50,769 nt of DNA from CAZXYS01 sp964645005 (GTDB lineage Bacteria; Bacteroidota; Ignavibacteria; Kapaibacteriales; UBA2268), in NCBI GenBank assembly GCA_964645005.1, contig CAZXYS010000030.1, forward strand, positions 1-50,769, given 5' to 3'. Below the pieces are notes generated by a model, which saw nothing but the letters and a program-made list of their open reading frames with translations, did no database searches and was not told the origin of the DNA. This document shows positions 8,980 through 17,697 of this stretch, piece after piece. Position 1 is the stretch's first letter; each line of letters starts with the position of its first letter. The translations under genes and the position numbers were made by a program.

Positions 8980-10023
8980 ATGAAATATTTGATACTTTTA
9001 ACCGGATTTGGTCTGGGAATTTTGTGGGGAATTTTTCCAGGTATTGACAAACATAAACCCACCTACTGGAAAATAATAGCTATAATTCTTGTTGCCGGTT
9101 CACTTATCTTTTCCCTTCTGCCGCCGGTGTCCGGACATTTTAAGGACGCAGTCCAAATGCACCAGGTGGGAAGCAAGGATGCCGTCCCGGTAAAGACTGC
9201 TATAACCGGCAATTCCGGCAGCTACCGTGAACAGGGCGATATGTGGGAAGTCATCCCGCATAACATTGTTCCTGAAAGGGCCCGAATTATTGTCCCAACC
9301 GAAAATCTGCCGTCCGAATTCAAGAAAGAGAATCAGCTTGTTATTTCAGTTAAATATGACGGCGAGAATTTCATCTGGCAAAAGACCGTTAGCAAGAATC
9401 CGCTGCTGACCTTTCCCTTTGTGCCTAATCTTGGCGAAAGGATTCGAAATCTCAATCTGCATGTGCCAATGGCATGGATATCGGTTCTAGCCTATCTGAT
9501 CTCGATGATCTTCTCGATAAAATATCTGAAGGACAGGCAGCAGTATTCGGATGTGAAGGCTATGTCGGCGGCATCTGTCGGACTGCTTTTTACGTTTGTA
9601 ACGACGGTGACAGGAATGATCTGGGCAAAGTATAACTGGGGCAGCTACTGGAACTGGGATCCGCGCGAGACATCTATTTTCGTGCTGCTGCTGATCTATG
9701 CGGCGTATTTTGCGCTGCGGTCGGCAATCCAGGATCAGGAAAAGCGCTCGCGCCTCAGCGCGGTGTATTCGATACTGGCGTTTGTGACGGTGCCGTTCTT
9801 TGTATTTATACTGCCGCGGATTACGGAAGGGCTGCATCCCGGCTCAAAAGATGATGCGAGTTCTGGTCCGGTGATGGATTCCGATACCAGTACATTATCA
9901 GGCAATATGCTTATAGCATTCAGCCTGGCTTTGTGCGCATTTACCATCTTATTTTTCTGGATATTGAGCTTGAAAATACGAACTGAAAAAATTCATAATA
10001 AATTAGGTATAAAATTATTCTGA
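8980..10023 (+). CDS. CcmC/CcsA-type heme handling protein for cytochrome c assembly
   Basis: 347 residues, inner membrane. Two hydrophobic helices (about 3-20 and 30-48) are followed by an extracytoplasmic stretch (about 50-150), then a CcmC/CcsA domain. The tryptophan-rich WWD-type motif WGSYWNWDPRE is at 220-230, and conserved histidines are in LHVPMAW (His161) and ITEGLHPG (His286). Family members present heme to the periplasmic side for attachment to apocytochrome c. The inserted stretch, with ENLPSEFKKENQLVISVKY then DGENFIWQKTV, resembles the OB fold of the heme chaperone CcmE but lacks the CcmE heme-binding histidine motif. If real, this is a fused or derived CcmE-like domain. The next gene is a CcmD-like peptide starting 7 bases after the stop. 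Confidence 0.85.
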   Translation: MKYLILLTGFGLGILWGIFPGIDKHKPTYWKIIAIILVAGSLIFSLLPPVSGHFKDAVQMHQVGSKDAVPVKTAITGNSGSYREQGDMWEVIPHNIVPERARIIVPTENLPSEFKKENQLVISVKYDGENFIWQKTVSKNPLLTFPFVPNLGERIRNLNLHVPMAWISVLAYLISMIFSIKYLKDRQQYSDVKAMSAASVGLLFTFVTTVTGMIWAKYNWGSYWNWDPRETSIFVLLLIYAAYFALRSAIQDQEKRSRLSAVYSILAFVTVPFFVFILPRITEGLHPGSKDDASSGPVMDSDTSTLSGNMLIAFSLALCAFTILFFWILSLKIRTEKIHNKLGIKLF

Positions 10024-10030
10024 GGTGAAA

Positions 10031-10156
10031 ATGGACGCATTTCCCGTATTATTAATAGCATTGGTGATCTGGATAGCACTTGCTGTATACCTGTTCTCGG
10101 TGGACAGAAAAGTTTCCGCCTTGGAGAAGCAGGTTGACGAGAGAGACTACATTTAG
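10031..10156 (+). CDS. CcmD-like small membrane protein
   Basis: 41 residues, beginning MDAFPVLLIALVIW: one membrane helix (about 4-23), then a short charged amphipathic tail (SVDRKVSALEKQVDERDY). This is the size and shape of CcmD-family proteins, which stabilise the CcmC heme-delivery complex. GAGGTG overlapping the end of the preceding gene gives a ribosome site 4 bases before the ATG, so the two genes are co-translated. The call depends mostly on context and topology, as the family has little sequence conservation. Confidence 0.75.
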   Translation: MDAFPVLLIALVIWIALAVYLFSVDRKVSALEKQVDERDYI

Positions 10157-10188
10157 ACGGCTAAGTTTCAAGTTTTAAGTTCGTTTTT

Positions 10189-10207
10189 GCTGCTGGTTAC
10201 AGGCTGC
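10189..10207. repeat. Short dispersed repeat, copy 1
   Basis: GCTGCTGGTTACAGGCTGC recurs in inverted orientation with one change at 13181-13204. It lies in the 213-base spacer 10157-10369 between the CcmD-like gene and the convergent CDGSH gene. No other feature is visible there. Confidence 0.5.
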
Positions 10208-10369
10208 GGACAGCAGGCAAAAGATATTGTTTTACTCTACTTTTAATATAATAACTTTTTTGTCTCTTTAATGCCTTCGATTAAGTAAGGATAAGACAAC
10301 GTGTTTTCAGTTATCAAATCTATCTTTCGCTCGAATAATTCTTCCTGCTTTTTGTGGAAATTGAAAAAA

Positions 10370-10609
10370 TTAGTCCAGCTTACTATGATTCCCGTTGCAG
10401 AACGGTTTGGTATCCGTATGTTTGCAGCCGCAGAGCCAGACTTCCTGCTCTTCCTGAATCTCGAAAATTACCGGGCGGAAACCGGTTTTCTTGTGTGAGC
10501 CGTCGCAAAAGGGCTGGTCGTTCGAAAGTCCGCAGGCACACCATGAATATTTGCCCGGCTTTAGTGTTACTCCGTAGGGTCCTTTTTGGGCAATTTTTGG
10601 TTCTTCCAT
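10370..10609 (-). CDS. CDGSH iron-sulfur domain protein (two motifs)
   Basis: 79 residues with two CDGSH-type [2Fe-2S] binding motifs in tandem: CACGLSNDQPFCDGSH (about 24-39) and CGCKHTDTKPFCNGNH (about 60-75). In the second, DGS is replaced by NGN, but the three Cys and one His ligands are retained. Bacterial small CDGSH proteins carry labile 2Fe-2S clusters and are linked to redox or iron handling; the exact role is unknown. The start is well supported by AAGGAGTTATA before the ATG at 10609. It stands alone, 123 bases downstream (in its reading direction) of argS. Confidence 0.93.
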   Translation of the reverse strand: MEEPKIAQKGPYGVTLKPGKYSWCACGLSNDQPFCDGSHKKTGFRPVIFEIQEEQEVWLCGCKHTDTKPFCNGNHSKLD

Positions 10610-10732
10610 TATAACTCCTTAATAATTTGTTTTCAATAATAATAATTCCAAATTTGTATTGGATGTACGGCAATTTCAAGAAGTTATTGTATATAAGATT
10701 ATTATAACAACAATGATTTTCTTACATTAATC

Positions 10733-12388
10733 CTACATCTTCTCCGGTGCACTGACACCCAGAACTTTCAGCCCGTTTCTCATTGTTATCCGCACTATCC
10801 GCGCCAGCTTAAATCGTGCCTGCATTAGGCTTTCCTCGCTGCCGATAATCCTGCATTCGTGGTAGAATATGTGGAAAGCCTGCGCTAATTCTCGCAGGTA
10901 CTCGGCAAGTATATGTGGTTCGCCCTTATCTCTTGCTGTTTCGATAGATTCGTCGAAGCGCAAGAGCATCTTGATGAGGTCGGTTTCGGTTTTGTGGGTG
11001 AGGATGTTCAAGTCGGAATTTTCCTTGATCTCAATCTCCCGCTCTCTCGCTTTTTCAAATATTGAGCATAAGCGGGCATGTGCGTATTGCAGATAAAAGA
11101 CGGGATTCTTATCGCTCTGCTCGCGCGCCAATGCAAGATCGAATTCCAGATGTGTCGATATACTGCGCATAAGCAGGAAGAAACGGACAACATCGGCGCC
11201 GACTTCATCGAGCAGTTCGTCAAGCGTGTAGCTTCTGCCGGTGCGCTTGGACATTTTCACCTGTTCGCCGTGTTCCGTAAGAGTCACGAATTGGTGGATA
11301 AGCACTTTCACAAGGTCGGGATCATAGCCAAGCGCTTTTACACCTGCAAGGACGTCCGGCACAGTGGCAATATGATCCGCGCCGAATATATCTATTAAAA
11401 TATCGAAACCCCTGCGGAATTTCTCGCGATGATAGGCTATATCCGGCAGTCTGTAGGTCGGTTCGCCGGATGATTTGACGATCACGCGGTCATCATCCTG
11501 ACCGAGTTCGGTCAGTTTCAGCCACAGGGCGCCGTCTTTCTCATAGACTAAGTCCTTGCTTTTTAGATCATTTATAACTTCTTCAATTTTTCCTTCGCTG
11601 TAGAGAGAATCTTCGTTGTAGAAAATGTCCTGGACTATGTTCATTCGCTCGAGGGTTTTCGTTATCTTGTCGAACGCCCATTTCTCGCCGTATTTCTTGA
11701 GTTCAGGCAATATATCATTTAATTTTTCATCTGATTCGGGGATATATTTCTCGCCGTGATTTTCGATTATTTCGGCGGCTATTGTTTTTATATAATCGCC
11801 GTGGTAGCCGTTTTCTGGGAATGGGAAATCGGGCTGGTCGAGCTGCTGCCGGTAGCGCGCATATATTGACTGTGCCAGCACATTCATCTGGTTTCCGGCA
11901 TTGTTGAAGTAATATTCGCGTGTTACTTCATAGCCGCACCATTCGTAAAGATTAGAAATCGTATCGCCGATCACAGCATTCCTGCCGTGCCCGAGATGCA
12001 GCAACCCCGTCGGATTGACGCTTACATATTCCACATTTACCTTCTTACCGGCGCCGCTATTGCTGCTGCCAATGCTCTCCCCTATTTCCGTCAGAGTTTG
12101 CAAGCTGCTCGTATAGTAGTAATTAGTGAAGCGGAAATTGATAAATCCGGCGCCTGCAATTTCGACAGATTTTATATACTTTTCATCTGTGCTTAGTTTG
12201 TCTTTTATATCAGCGGCAATGTTCCGCGGTGAATTTCTGAGAATCCGGGCGAGTTGCATGGCGATATTCGTTGACAGATCGCCGTGTTCCGGATTCTTCG
12301 GTATCTCAAATTCAATTTCTTTCTCTTCCGTAACGCCTAATTCCCGTATTGCTTTCCTGATCTCACTCTTCAGGTCTTTAATATCCAT
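10733..12388 (-). CDS. argS: Arginyl-tRNA synthetase
   Basis: 551 residues, the usual length for bacterial ArgRS. The N-terminal Add1 domain includes NPEHGDLSTNIAM. The class I HIGH motif appears as HLGHGR (131-136) within NPTGLLHLGHGRNAVIGD, and the KMSKS counterpart is VKMSKRTG. The C-terminal DALR anticodon-binding domain ends at the stop. It charges tRNA-Arg in the cytoplasm. The start codon overlaps the end of rsfS by 11 bases, so rsfS-argS is a coupled pair. I see no defect. Confidence 0.98.
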   Translation of the reverse strand: MDIKDLKSEIRKAIRELGVTEEKEIEFEIPKNPEHGDLSTNIAMQLARILRNSPRNIAADIKDKLSTDEKYIKSVEIAGAGFINFRFTNYYYTSSLQTLTEIGESIGSSNSGAGKKVNVEYVSVNPTGLLHLGHGRNAVIGDTISNLYEWCGYEVTREYYFNNAGNQMNVLAQSIYARYRQQLDQPDFPFPENGYHGDYIKTIAAEIIENHGEKYIPESDEKLNDILPELKKYGEKWAFDKITKTLERMNIVQDIFYNEDSLYSEGKIEEVINDLKSKDLVYEKDGALWLKLTELGQDDDRVIVKSSGEPTYRLPDIAYHREKFRRGFDILIDIFGADHIATVPDVLAGVKALGYDPDLVKVLIHQFVTLTEHGEQVKMSKRTGRSYTLDELLDEVGADVVRFFLLMRSISTHLEFDLALAREQSDKNPVFYLQYAHARLCSIFEKAREREIEIKENSDLNILTHKTETDLIKMLLRFDESIETARDKGEPHILAEYLRELAQAFHIFYHECRIIGSEESLMQARFKLARIVRITMRNGLKVLGVSAPEKM

Positions 12389-12824
12389 TTCTCACCATTT
12401 CCTGATCCTCATAGATATCATTTATGTCATCCGGTGATAATTCCTCTAACTCACCTTTCTCATCAATTCTTGAAAAATCGGCATCGCCCCAGAGCTTCTC
12501 AATTTTGTAATAGTTCCTCAAATCTTTCAAGAGAAGATGCATAACAACATCGAAGAAGTCCAGCAGCACCCATTTTGCAGTGTCTAAGCCTTCAATACGG
12601 GGCTTTTGGATTTCCTGCGCGGTGCATTGACGTCGGATCTCATCGACGATCGCCTTCATCTGGATATCGGATTCGCAGGTGCAAACCACGAAATACCCAG
12701 CGGGCGCTGTTTCGATGTCGTGTAGATTCATGAGGATAATGTTTTCGGCGATTTTATCATCTGCGATCTGTGAGCAGAATAGCGCTAAGTCCTTAGGATT
12801 GTCAGGATATTCAATTCTCGGCAA
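12378..12824 (-). CDS. rsfS: Ribosomal silencing factor RsfS
   Basis: 148 residues. The core matches RsfS/YbeB: KIAENIILMNLHDIE, YFVVCTCESDIQMKAI, WVLLDFFDVVMHL and a YYKIEKLWGDA ending. An acidic tail of about 30 residues follows. RsfS binds ribosomal protein uL14 and keeps the subunits apart when nutrients are scarce. No ATG is available before the conserved first helix; the best start is the TTG at 12824, with only a weak CGGGA upstream. An internal ATG (residue 32) would delete part of the domain. It overlaps argS. The gap to the upstream LytR_C gene (386 bases) suggests its own promoter. Confidence 0.93.
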   Translation of the reverse strand: MPRIEYPDNPKDLALFCSQIADDKIAENIILMNLHDIETAPAGYFVVCTCESDIQMKAIVDEIRRQCTAQEIQKPRIEGLDTAKWVLLDFFDVVMHLLLKDLRNYYKIEKLWGDADFSRIDEKGELEELSPDDINDIYEDQEMVRNGY

Positions 12825-12908
12825 TATTAGTTCCCGTATTTGTTTAACAAAATTGTAATTAAAATGTCATTCGTTACAAAATTAATGAATTAAAACGATA
12901 ATCACTAA

Positions 12909-12924
12909 TTTAGTTTAAACTAAA
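12909..12924. promoter_or_regulatory. 16-base perfect palindrome upstream of rsfS
   Basis: TTTAGTTTAAACTAAA is a perfect dyad 85 bases upstream of the rsfS start. It could be an operator for a dimeric regulator or a chance AT-rich palindrome; nothing else supports a function. Confidence 0.25.
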
Positions 12925-13084
12925 ACAGTGATACATTAGATTTTACTTACAATGTAAAAGACTTTTTAGGTATTGGAAATATTTTAAGATGTAGTTAAAA
13001 ATGTATTTATTAATTATGGCTAAATAAACTTTAATCTTACAAGTAACTCTATTAAAACTGAAACGAAAGAGCTGGTATTCAAAA

Positions 13085-13137
13085 GATCCCTGCCCTGCTA
13101 AAGCAGGATCTAAAGACATCCGCAGGCATGACATTCT
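13085..13137. repeat. Dispersed intergenic repeat (CTGCCCTGCTAAAGCAGG family), copy 1
   Basis: About 50 bases beginning ATCCCTGCCCTGCTAAAGC and ending GCAGGCATGACATTC. A near-identical copy is at 25616-25665, and a degenerate copy on the opposite strand lies within 41452-41551. CCTGC-TAAA-GCAGG is an internal hairpin. Confidence 0.8.
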
Positions 13138-13180
13138 AAGAATTTTTGGACAAGTTCATCACTCAAAATACATTTCAAAA

Positions 13181-13204
13181 ACCAGCAGCCTGTAACCTGC
13201 AGCC
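13181..13204. repeat. Short dispersed repeat, inverted copy 2
   Basis: Reverse complement of the element at 10189-10207 with one substitution. It ends just after the stop of the LytR_C gene. Confidence 0.5.
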
Positions 13205-13210
13205 ATTATA

Positions 13211-13663
13211 TCACTTAAAAGGTCTCAATTTCTTATAGTCATCGCCCAGCACGACGGTGCATTGCAAGTAGAGATTGGAATCGACCTTGCTCACAACCAG
13301 TGAGTCGTCGATGCCGAGCGCATACGCTACCTTGCGGGCATTGCTCAGATTGCCTGCGCGGTCATAGATGACGGATTTTTCTAATTCATTGCGGTGGTTG
13401 CCTATTTCGACGACGTCGAAATCGCGCATACGCATGAAACGCTGAGTTTTGGCGGCTATGCCGGGTGCGCCGCAGCCATTAAGGATGTTTACCTGGATAA
13501 CCCTGCCGCGCTTGCCGCTCTCATCGACGATAGTCAAAGTCGGATCGACGTTCGGGGTGACCATCATCCTGAAAATGAATGATGTCAGCATTGACAAAAC
13601 AATTACCGAGAATAACGCCAAGCCCGTCATGCTGAGTATTTTCTTTGCTTTTCGGATATTCAT
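13211..13663 (-). CDS. Membrane-anchored LytR_C domain protein
   Basis: 150 residues: a short cytoplasmic N-terminus, one membrane helix (about 12-33) and an extracytoplasmic LytR_C domain (about 50-148). Recognisable parts are VQVNILNGCGAPGIAAK, then FDVVEIGN, AGNLSNARKVAYALGI and a final strand. The domain is found at the C-terminus of LytR-CpsA-Psr proteins and as stand-alone proteins in this bacterial group; its biochemical role is not settled, with cell-envelope association likely. GAGGAAACT before the ATG gives a good ribosome site. It precedes rsfS-argS on the same strand, a frequent neighbourhood in related genomes as I recall. Confidence 0.85.
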   Translation of the reverse strand: MNIRKAKKILSMTGLALFSVIVLSMLTSFIFRMMVTPNVDPTLTIVDESGKRGRVIQVNILNGCGAPGIAAKTQRFMRMRDFDVVEIGNHRNELEKSVIYDRAGNLSNARKVAYALGIDDSLVVSKVDSNLYLQCTVVLGDDYKKLRPFK

Positions 13664-13789
13664 AGTTTCCTCTTTATTAATTAATTTTTCTGTGAATATT
13701 CACAAAAAACATGCCGAAAATAGTTACGAATAATCCATCAATTTTGATTATATTCGAAGTGTATTATATTAACAAAAATTAATTGGAAA

Positions 13790-15085
13790 ATGCGAATATT
13801 TAAAGCTTATATAATCACACCGAAACAAAACAGACAGGCAAGTTATTACAAAGATGGCGGCATGTGTGTTTCGCCGGAGGGCAAAATCCTCTACGTCGGC
13901 GATTTTCATACTGCTTTGGATAAATACCCCGAAGCGAAAGTCACCGATTTCAAGGACTGCATTATCCTGCCGGGCTTTGTGGATACGCATACACATCTGC
14001 CGCAATACAGAGCTGCAGGTATCTGGCGCGGTGAACTGCTGGACTGGCTCAATAACTTGGTCTATCCGCTGGAAGAGAAATTTTCTGATCCGGAATACGC
14101 CGAACAGCAGTCCGAGATTTTTTTCAGGGATGCAATTTCTTTTGGAACCACTTCTATTGCGATTTTTACGTCGGTTCATAAGGAAGCCGCGGATATAGCG
14201 TTCAAGACTGCGTGGCGCTCGGGTATGCGCACTTTCGTTGGTATGTCTCTTATGGATAGCAATGCGCCGGACGGGCTTAAGAAATCTACGGAACAGAATA
14301 TAGAAGATGTCAAAGCCCTGCTTAAAGGCTGGCACAATAATGATAATGGGCGTTTGAAGATCATGTTGGCGCCAAGATATGCAGGTGCATGTTCGATGAA
14401 GCTGATGAAGAAATGCGGGGAAATCTCAAAATCGGAAAACCTGCTCGTGCAGACGCATCTGGCTGAGAATCCCAACGAAGTGGAATATATCAAAGCGCTC
14501 TTCCCTGAACACTCTTCCTACACGGATATTTATAAGAAAGCCGGCTTCCTGAATGACAGATCGATTTTCGTGCATGCCATATATCTGAATGATAATGAGA
14601 TTAAGCTGCTTAAGGATGCGGGCTCAAGGCTGACTCACTGTCCGACATCAAATAGATTCCTGCAAAGCGGGATTATGCCATTACATAAACTATGGTATAA
14701 AGGATTAGATATAGGGCTGGGAACCGACGTTGCCGGCGGATTTTCACTGTCGATGATGACTGAAGCCCGCGAAACCATCGAGACATCCAAAACTTGGAAT
14801 ATTGCGAATAGGGATTCCATCTTCGAAGCAATTACACCTGAAGAGGCTTTATATCTGGCAACACTGGGCGGCGCAAAAGTCCTCGGTATTGACAACGTAA
14901 CGGGGAATTTTGAATCTGGCAAACAAGCTGATTTCATAGTGATCGACGGCAAGAATTTCTTCAACGAAGTTGCTTTCCAGAGTAATGCTGAAAATCTGTT
15001 AGCAAAGATATTGTACTCGCATAAAAAGCGAGTTTTGAAGACATTTGTCAGCGGTAAAGAAATATATTTCAGGCAGAAATGGTAA
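13790..15085 (+). CDS. guaD: Guanine deaminase-like amidohydrolase
   Basis: 431 residues of the metal-dependent amidohydrolase superfamily. The metal-binding HxH lies in PGFVDTHTHLPQY (His67, His69), further ligands are in QTHLAEN (His223) and FVHAIYL (His262), and the catalytic Asp is in GLGTDVAGG (Asp313). HCPTSNRFLQSG and LLDWLNNLVYPLEEKF are typical of guanine deaminases, which convert guanine to xanthine. The length matches that family. It is a single-gene unit, divergent from the LytR_C gene with a 126-base spacer and followed by a palindromic repeat. A related deaminase specificity cannot be excluded. Confidence 0.88.
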   Translation: MRIFKAYIITPKQNRQASYYKDGGMCVSPEGKILYVGDFHTALDKYPEAKVTDFKDCIILPGFVDTHTHLPQYRAAGIWRGELLDWLNNLVYPLEEKFSDPEYAEQQSEIFFRDAISFGTTSIAIFTSVHKEAADIAFKTAWRSGMRTFVGMSLMDSNAPDGLKKSTEQNIEDVKALLKGWHNNDNGRLKIMLAPRYAGACSMKLMKKCGEISKSENLLVQTHLAENPNEVEYIKALFPEHSSYTDIYKKAGFLNDRSIFVHAIYLNDNEIKLLKDAGSRLTHCPTSNRFLQSGIMPLHKLWYKGLDIGLGTDVAGGFSLSMMTEARETIETSKTWNIANRDSIFEAITPEEALYLATLGGAKVLGIDNVTGNFESGKQADFIVIDGKNFFNEVAFQSNAENLLAKILYSHKKRVLKTFVSGKEIYFRQKW

Positions 15086-15137
15086 ACAAACCAAAAAAAA
15101 CATTAAACCTGAACATTGCATTAGAAAATCTGGTTTT

Positions 15138-15262
15138 GCTTGTAAGTTTTAGCAACAAAGCGCTTTAGCGCTTTGCAAGGGAGCTGAATTACTTCGAATC
15201 ACCAGCAAGCTAAAGCATGATTTTGCAAGTGATTACAAATAAATGTAAATATTTAATGAAAA
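15138..15262. repeat. Paired-palindrome repeat, copy 1
   Basis: About 125 bases shared with 41592-41710. It contains a first palindrome AAAGCGCTTTAGCGCTTT flanked by GCAA, a second, imperfect stem AGCAAGCT / AGCATGAT, and a conserved tail TTACAAATAAAT...ATTTAATGAAAA. It sits between the convergent guaD and sigma factor genes (spacer 15086-15269). Relative to the other copy the first stem carries a compensatory C-G for T-A change. Confidence 0.8.
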
Positions 15263-15269
15263 AACCGGA

Positions 15270-15887
15270 CTAAAATGAAAACAGATGGCTGTGCTTTTTT
15301 AGGCGGGTAAGAAGCATCTTGCGAGCCCGGAACAGATGGGCTTTGACGGTACCGAGGGGCAGATTCAATTTATCCGAAATTTCCTTATAATCCATTTCCT
15401 CTTCATGACGCAGCTTAATTATTTCGCGGTAGTTTTCGGGAAGTTTATCGATGGCATCATGCAAGATCTGCCTGCGTTCGTTAGCGAGCACCTGGTCATC
15501 GGCTGAGCAGCTGTCATCGCGGATTTCCATATAATATTCATCATCTGAAGAATCTATAGGCTGGTTAATAGATACGGTCTTGAAGCGCCTTTTCCTTAAA
15601 AAATCTATGCACGTGTTCGAGGCAATCCTGTATAGCCACGATGAGAAAGAGTATTGAAACTGAAAGGAATCCAGCGCATTATAAGCCTTGATGAAGCTGT
15701 CTTGCGTTAAGTCCTGGACATCGTCTTCATCGTTGATCATGCGCCTGATAAGGGAAGATACGATATTCACATATTTGTTCTGCAGATGCTGAAAAGCTGA
15801 CTTTTCACCCGCCAATACTTTCTTGATAGCGTCAAAATCCTCTTCCCTGCTTTGCAGCTCCTTATTATTTTTGATTTCGTTGCCCAT
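15270..15887 (-). CDS. ECF RNA polymerase sigma factor
   Basis: 205 residues from the ATG at 15887; a TTG at 15905 would add six. Region 2 runs about 45-110, with DVQDLTQDSFIKAYNAL and FSSWLYRIASNTCIDFLRK. Region 4 runs about 150-200, with LPENYREIIKLRHEEEMDY and LNLPLGTVKAHLFRARKML. This is a textbook ECF factor. No anti-sigma gene adjoins it; instead a PhoR/PhoB-like pair lies upstream on the same strand with 59 bases between, so the three may form one unit. The target promoters are unknown. Confidence 0.95.
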   Translation of the reverse strand: MGNEIKNNKELQSREEDFDAIKKVLAGEKSAFQHLQNKYVNIVSSLIRRMINDEDDVQDLTQDSFIKAYNALDSFQFQYSFSSWLYRIASNTCIDFLRKRRFKTVSINQPIDSSDDEYYMEIRDDSCSADDQVLANERRQILHDAIDKLPENYREIIKLRHEEEMDYKEISDKLNLPLGTVKAHLFRARKMLLTRLKKHSHLFSF

Positions 15888-15946
15888 TTTTACAGTTTTT
15901 GTCAATAATTCGATTTAAATTATAACGTATAGAACTATTCCTAATT

Positions 15947-17689
15947 TCAAAAATTATCCGGTGTAACTTCCAAAGGAAGTTTTATTAAAAATTTAGTACC
16001 CTGTTTCGCTTTACTTATCATCGTTATTTCACCATTATGGGCTTTGATGATATGCTTTACAATTGCCAGTCCGAGACCGGTGCCGCTTATCCGGCGCGAT
16101 CTGGACTTATCTACCGTGTAAAACCTCTCGAAGATTCTCTTCTGGTCATCCTCGGGGATTCCCATGCCCTGATCTTCGACCTCGATAATAGCGCTGAAAT
16201 CCAACCTGTACACATATATCTTTATTTCGCCTTCGTTAGAATATTTAATGGAATTGTCAACGAGATTTATTAGCACCTGTTCGATTTTGAAAAGATCTAC
16301 TTTTATTGTTGGGAAATTCTCTTCAATTGTGTAAGTAAGTGATAGTCCCTTTTCTTTTAATTTCTGGTCAAACATGCTGACAATATTCTCACAGACATCG
16401 TGCATATCCACATCCTTTATAACGAGGTTGCCGCCGGCTTCCTCAATCTCGGAAAGGACAAGAAGATCCTCGACAATGCTAATCAACCTGTCGGCATGCC
16501 TTCTTATGATATTTATATAGTGCTTTTCAGTATCATCAGCATCTTCTTCAAGAGTTTCGGCAAAGCCTTTGATGGCAGTAAGAGGTGTCCTCAATTCATG
16601 GGAAACGTTGGCTACGATATCCCGCTTTATGCGCTCAAGTTCTTTAATTTCGGTTATATCGCTAAAAATGAAGATAAATTCGTCTTTTGATTCCATGTAA
16701 GTTGAGCTTGCGAGATAATATCTGTCCGGCAGGTCTATTTCTTTTGTTTTGCTTTTTTTCTTTTTCAGGTTTTTCCTGAACATTTTCAGTAATTTTTTAT
16801 CTTCAAACAAATCAGTGTAATGCTGTTTATCAATATTTTCCCGTTGAATCATTTTTTCAAAAGCATCGTTGTAAAGAAGGACAAATCCATCGGAGTCCAC
16901 TACAACCAGACCATCCTGGATTGACTCAATTAGATTGTTAAGTTCTTCTTTTTGAGCAGTAACTTCGCCAAACAGCCTGCTTATCTCACCGACCATGTAA
17001 TTGAAATGCCTCGCCAGATCGCCAATTTCATCCTTGTTATTTAATTTAACACTAACAGTGAAATCACCTTCGGCAACCTTCCTGGAAGCGGAAGCGAGTA
17101 CTTTGATGGGCTTTGATAGAGATCTTGAAAAGAAATAAACCAGAAAAATTGATAATATCACAACTATTATAGTGATATATATAATTTGATTTTTTAGTTC
17201 GCCGATAATTTCATTAATATCAGCCATGAACCAGCTTGCGCGTGTAACCCCCAGCATTTTGCCATTTTTTTCTATAGGCAAAGCGACATAGAGCATCTCT
17301 TCCTTCACGGTGGTACTGTATCGAATGCTTTTGCCAATTTTGCCTTTGTAAGCCTGTATAATTTCCGGGCGGGCTCCGTGATTTTCCATTTTTGAAGGGT
17401 CTTTTTTAGAATCGGCGAGGACTTTGCCATCAGGCGCGATAACAGTAAGGCGGGTTTTTATGTCCTTATCGAGTACCTTAACAAGTGAATCGATTTCATG
17501 TGACTCATCCCTTTCCAGCATCGGCACGAGTTGCATTCTAAGAGTATAATTTAGATTTTTTAGTTCGGCGGTAACATGTTGGATATAATTATTTCTAATT
17601 GTTTGGAATGAAAAAAACAGAATTAAAGAAGCTAAGATGACAACGAGTATGAGCAAACCACCGAATATCTTTTGAAATATGGTAAACAT
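15947..17689 (-). CDS. PhoR-like sensor histidine kinase
   Basis: 580 residues. Membrane helix about 10-30, periplasmic sensor about 31-167 (single-CACHE-like by size), second helix about 168-188, HAMP about 190-242, PAS about 250-345, HisKA with His364 in NVSHELRTPL, and HATPase_c with NLVDNSIKYS, DQGMGIPEDD and GTGLGLAIV. It autophosphorylates on His364 and passes phosphate to the response regulator encoded just upstream; only 8 bases separate the two genes. The HAMP-PAS order is the PhoR pattern, but the periplasmic domain is larger than in PhoR of enteric bacteria, so the stimulus need not be phosphate. Confidence 0.95.
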   Translation of the reverse strand: MFTIFQKIFGGLLILVVILASLILFFSFQTIRNNYIQHVTAELKNLNYTLRMQLVPMLERDESHEIDSLVKVLDKDIKTRLTVIAPDGKVLADSKKDPSKMENHGARPEIIQAYKGKIGKSIRYSTTVKEEMLYVALPIEKNGKMLGVTRASWFMADINEIIGELKNQIIYITIIVVILSIFLVYFFSRSLSKPIKVLASASRKVAEGDFTVSVKLNNKDEIGDLARHFNYMVGEISRLFGEVTAQKEELNNLIESIQDGLVVVDSDGFVLLYNDAFEKMIQRENIDKQHYTDLFEDKKLLKMFRKNLKKKKSKTKEIDLPDRYYLASSTYMESKDEFIFIFSDITEIKELERIKRDIVANVSHELRTPLTAIKGFAETLEEDADDTEKHYINIIRRHADRLISIVEDLLVLSEIEEAGGNLVIKDVDMHDVCENIVSMFDQKLKEKGLSLTYTIEENFPTIKVDLFKIEQVLINLVDNSIKYSNEGEIKIYVYRLDFSAIIEVEDQGMGIPEDDQKRIFERFYTVDKSRSRRISGTGLGLAIVKHIIKAHNGEITMISKAKQGTKFLIKLPLEVTPDNF

Positions 17690-17697
17690 AATCTATG

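Larger units (their letters stand above)
12825..13210. other. Intergenic region upstream of rsfS, 386 bases
   Basis: AT-rich spacer between the LytR_C gene and rsfS, both minus strand. It holds a 16-base palindrome (12909-12924) and two dispersed repeats (13085-13137 and 13181-13204). Nothing else is recognisable; a 63-codon open frame here is made of repeat sequence and is not believable. Confidence 0.6.

Noticed and set aside
10301..10498. Plus-strand open frame overlapping the CDGSH gene
   Set aside because: Antisense to a well-supported gene; composition and residues are not protein-like.
12943..13134. 63-codon minus-strand frame upstream of rsfS
   Set aside because: Its N-terminal third is the dispersed repeat and the rest is AT-rich spacer; no coding signal.
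13769..14335. 188-codon minus-strand frame opposite guaD
   Set aside because: Lies antisense to the conserved N-terminal half of guanine deaminase; a mirror frame with no known domain.
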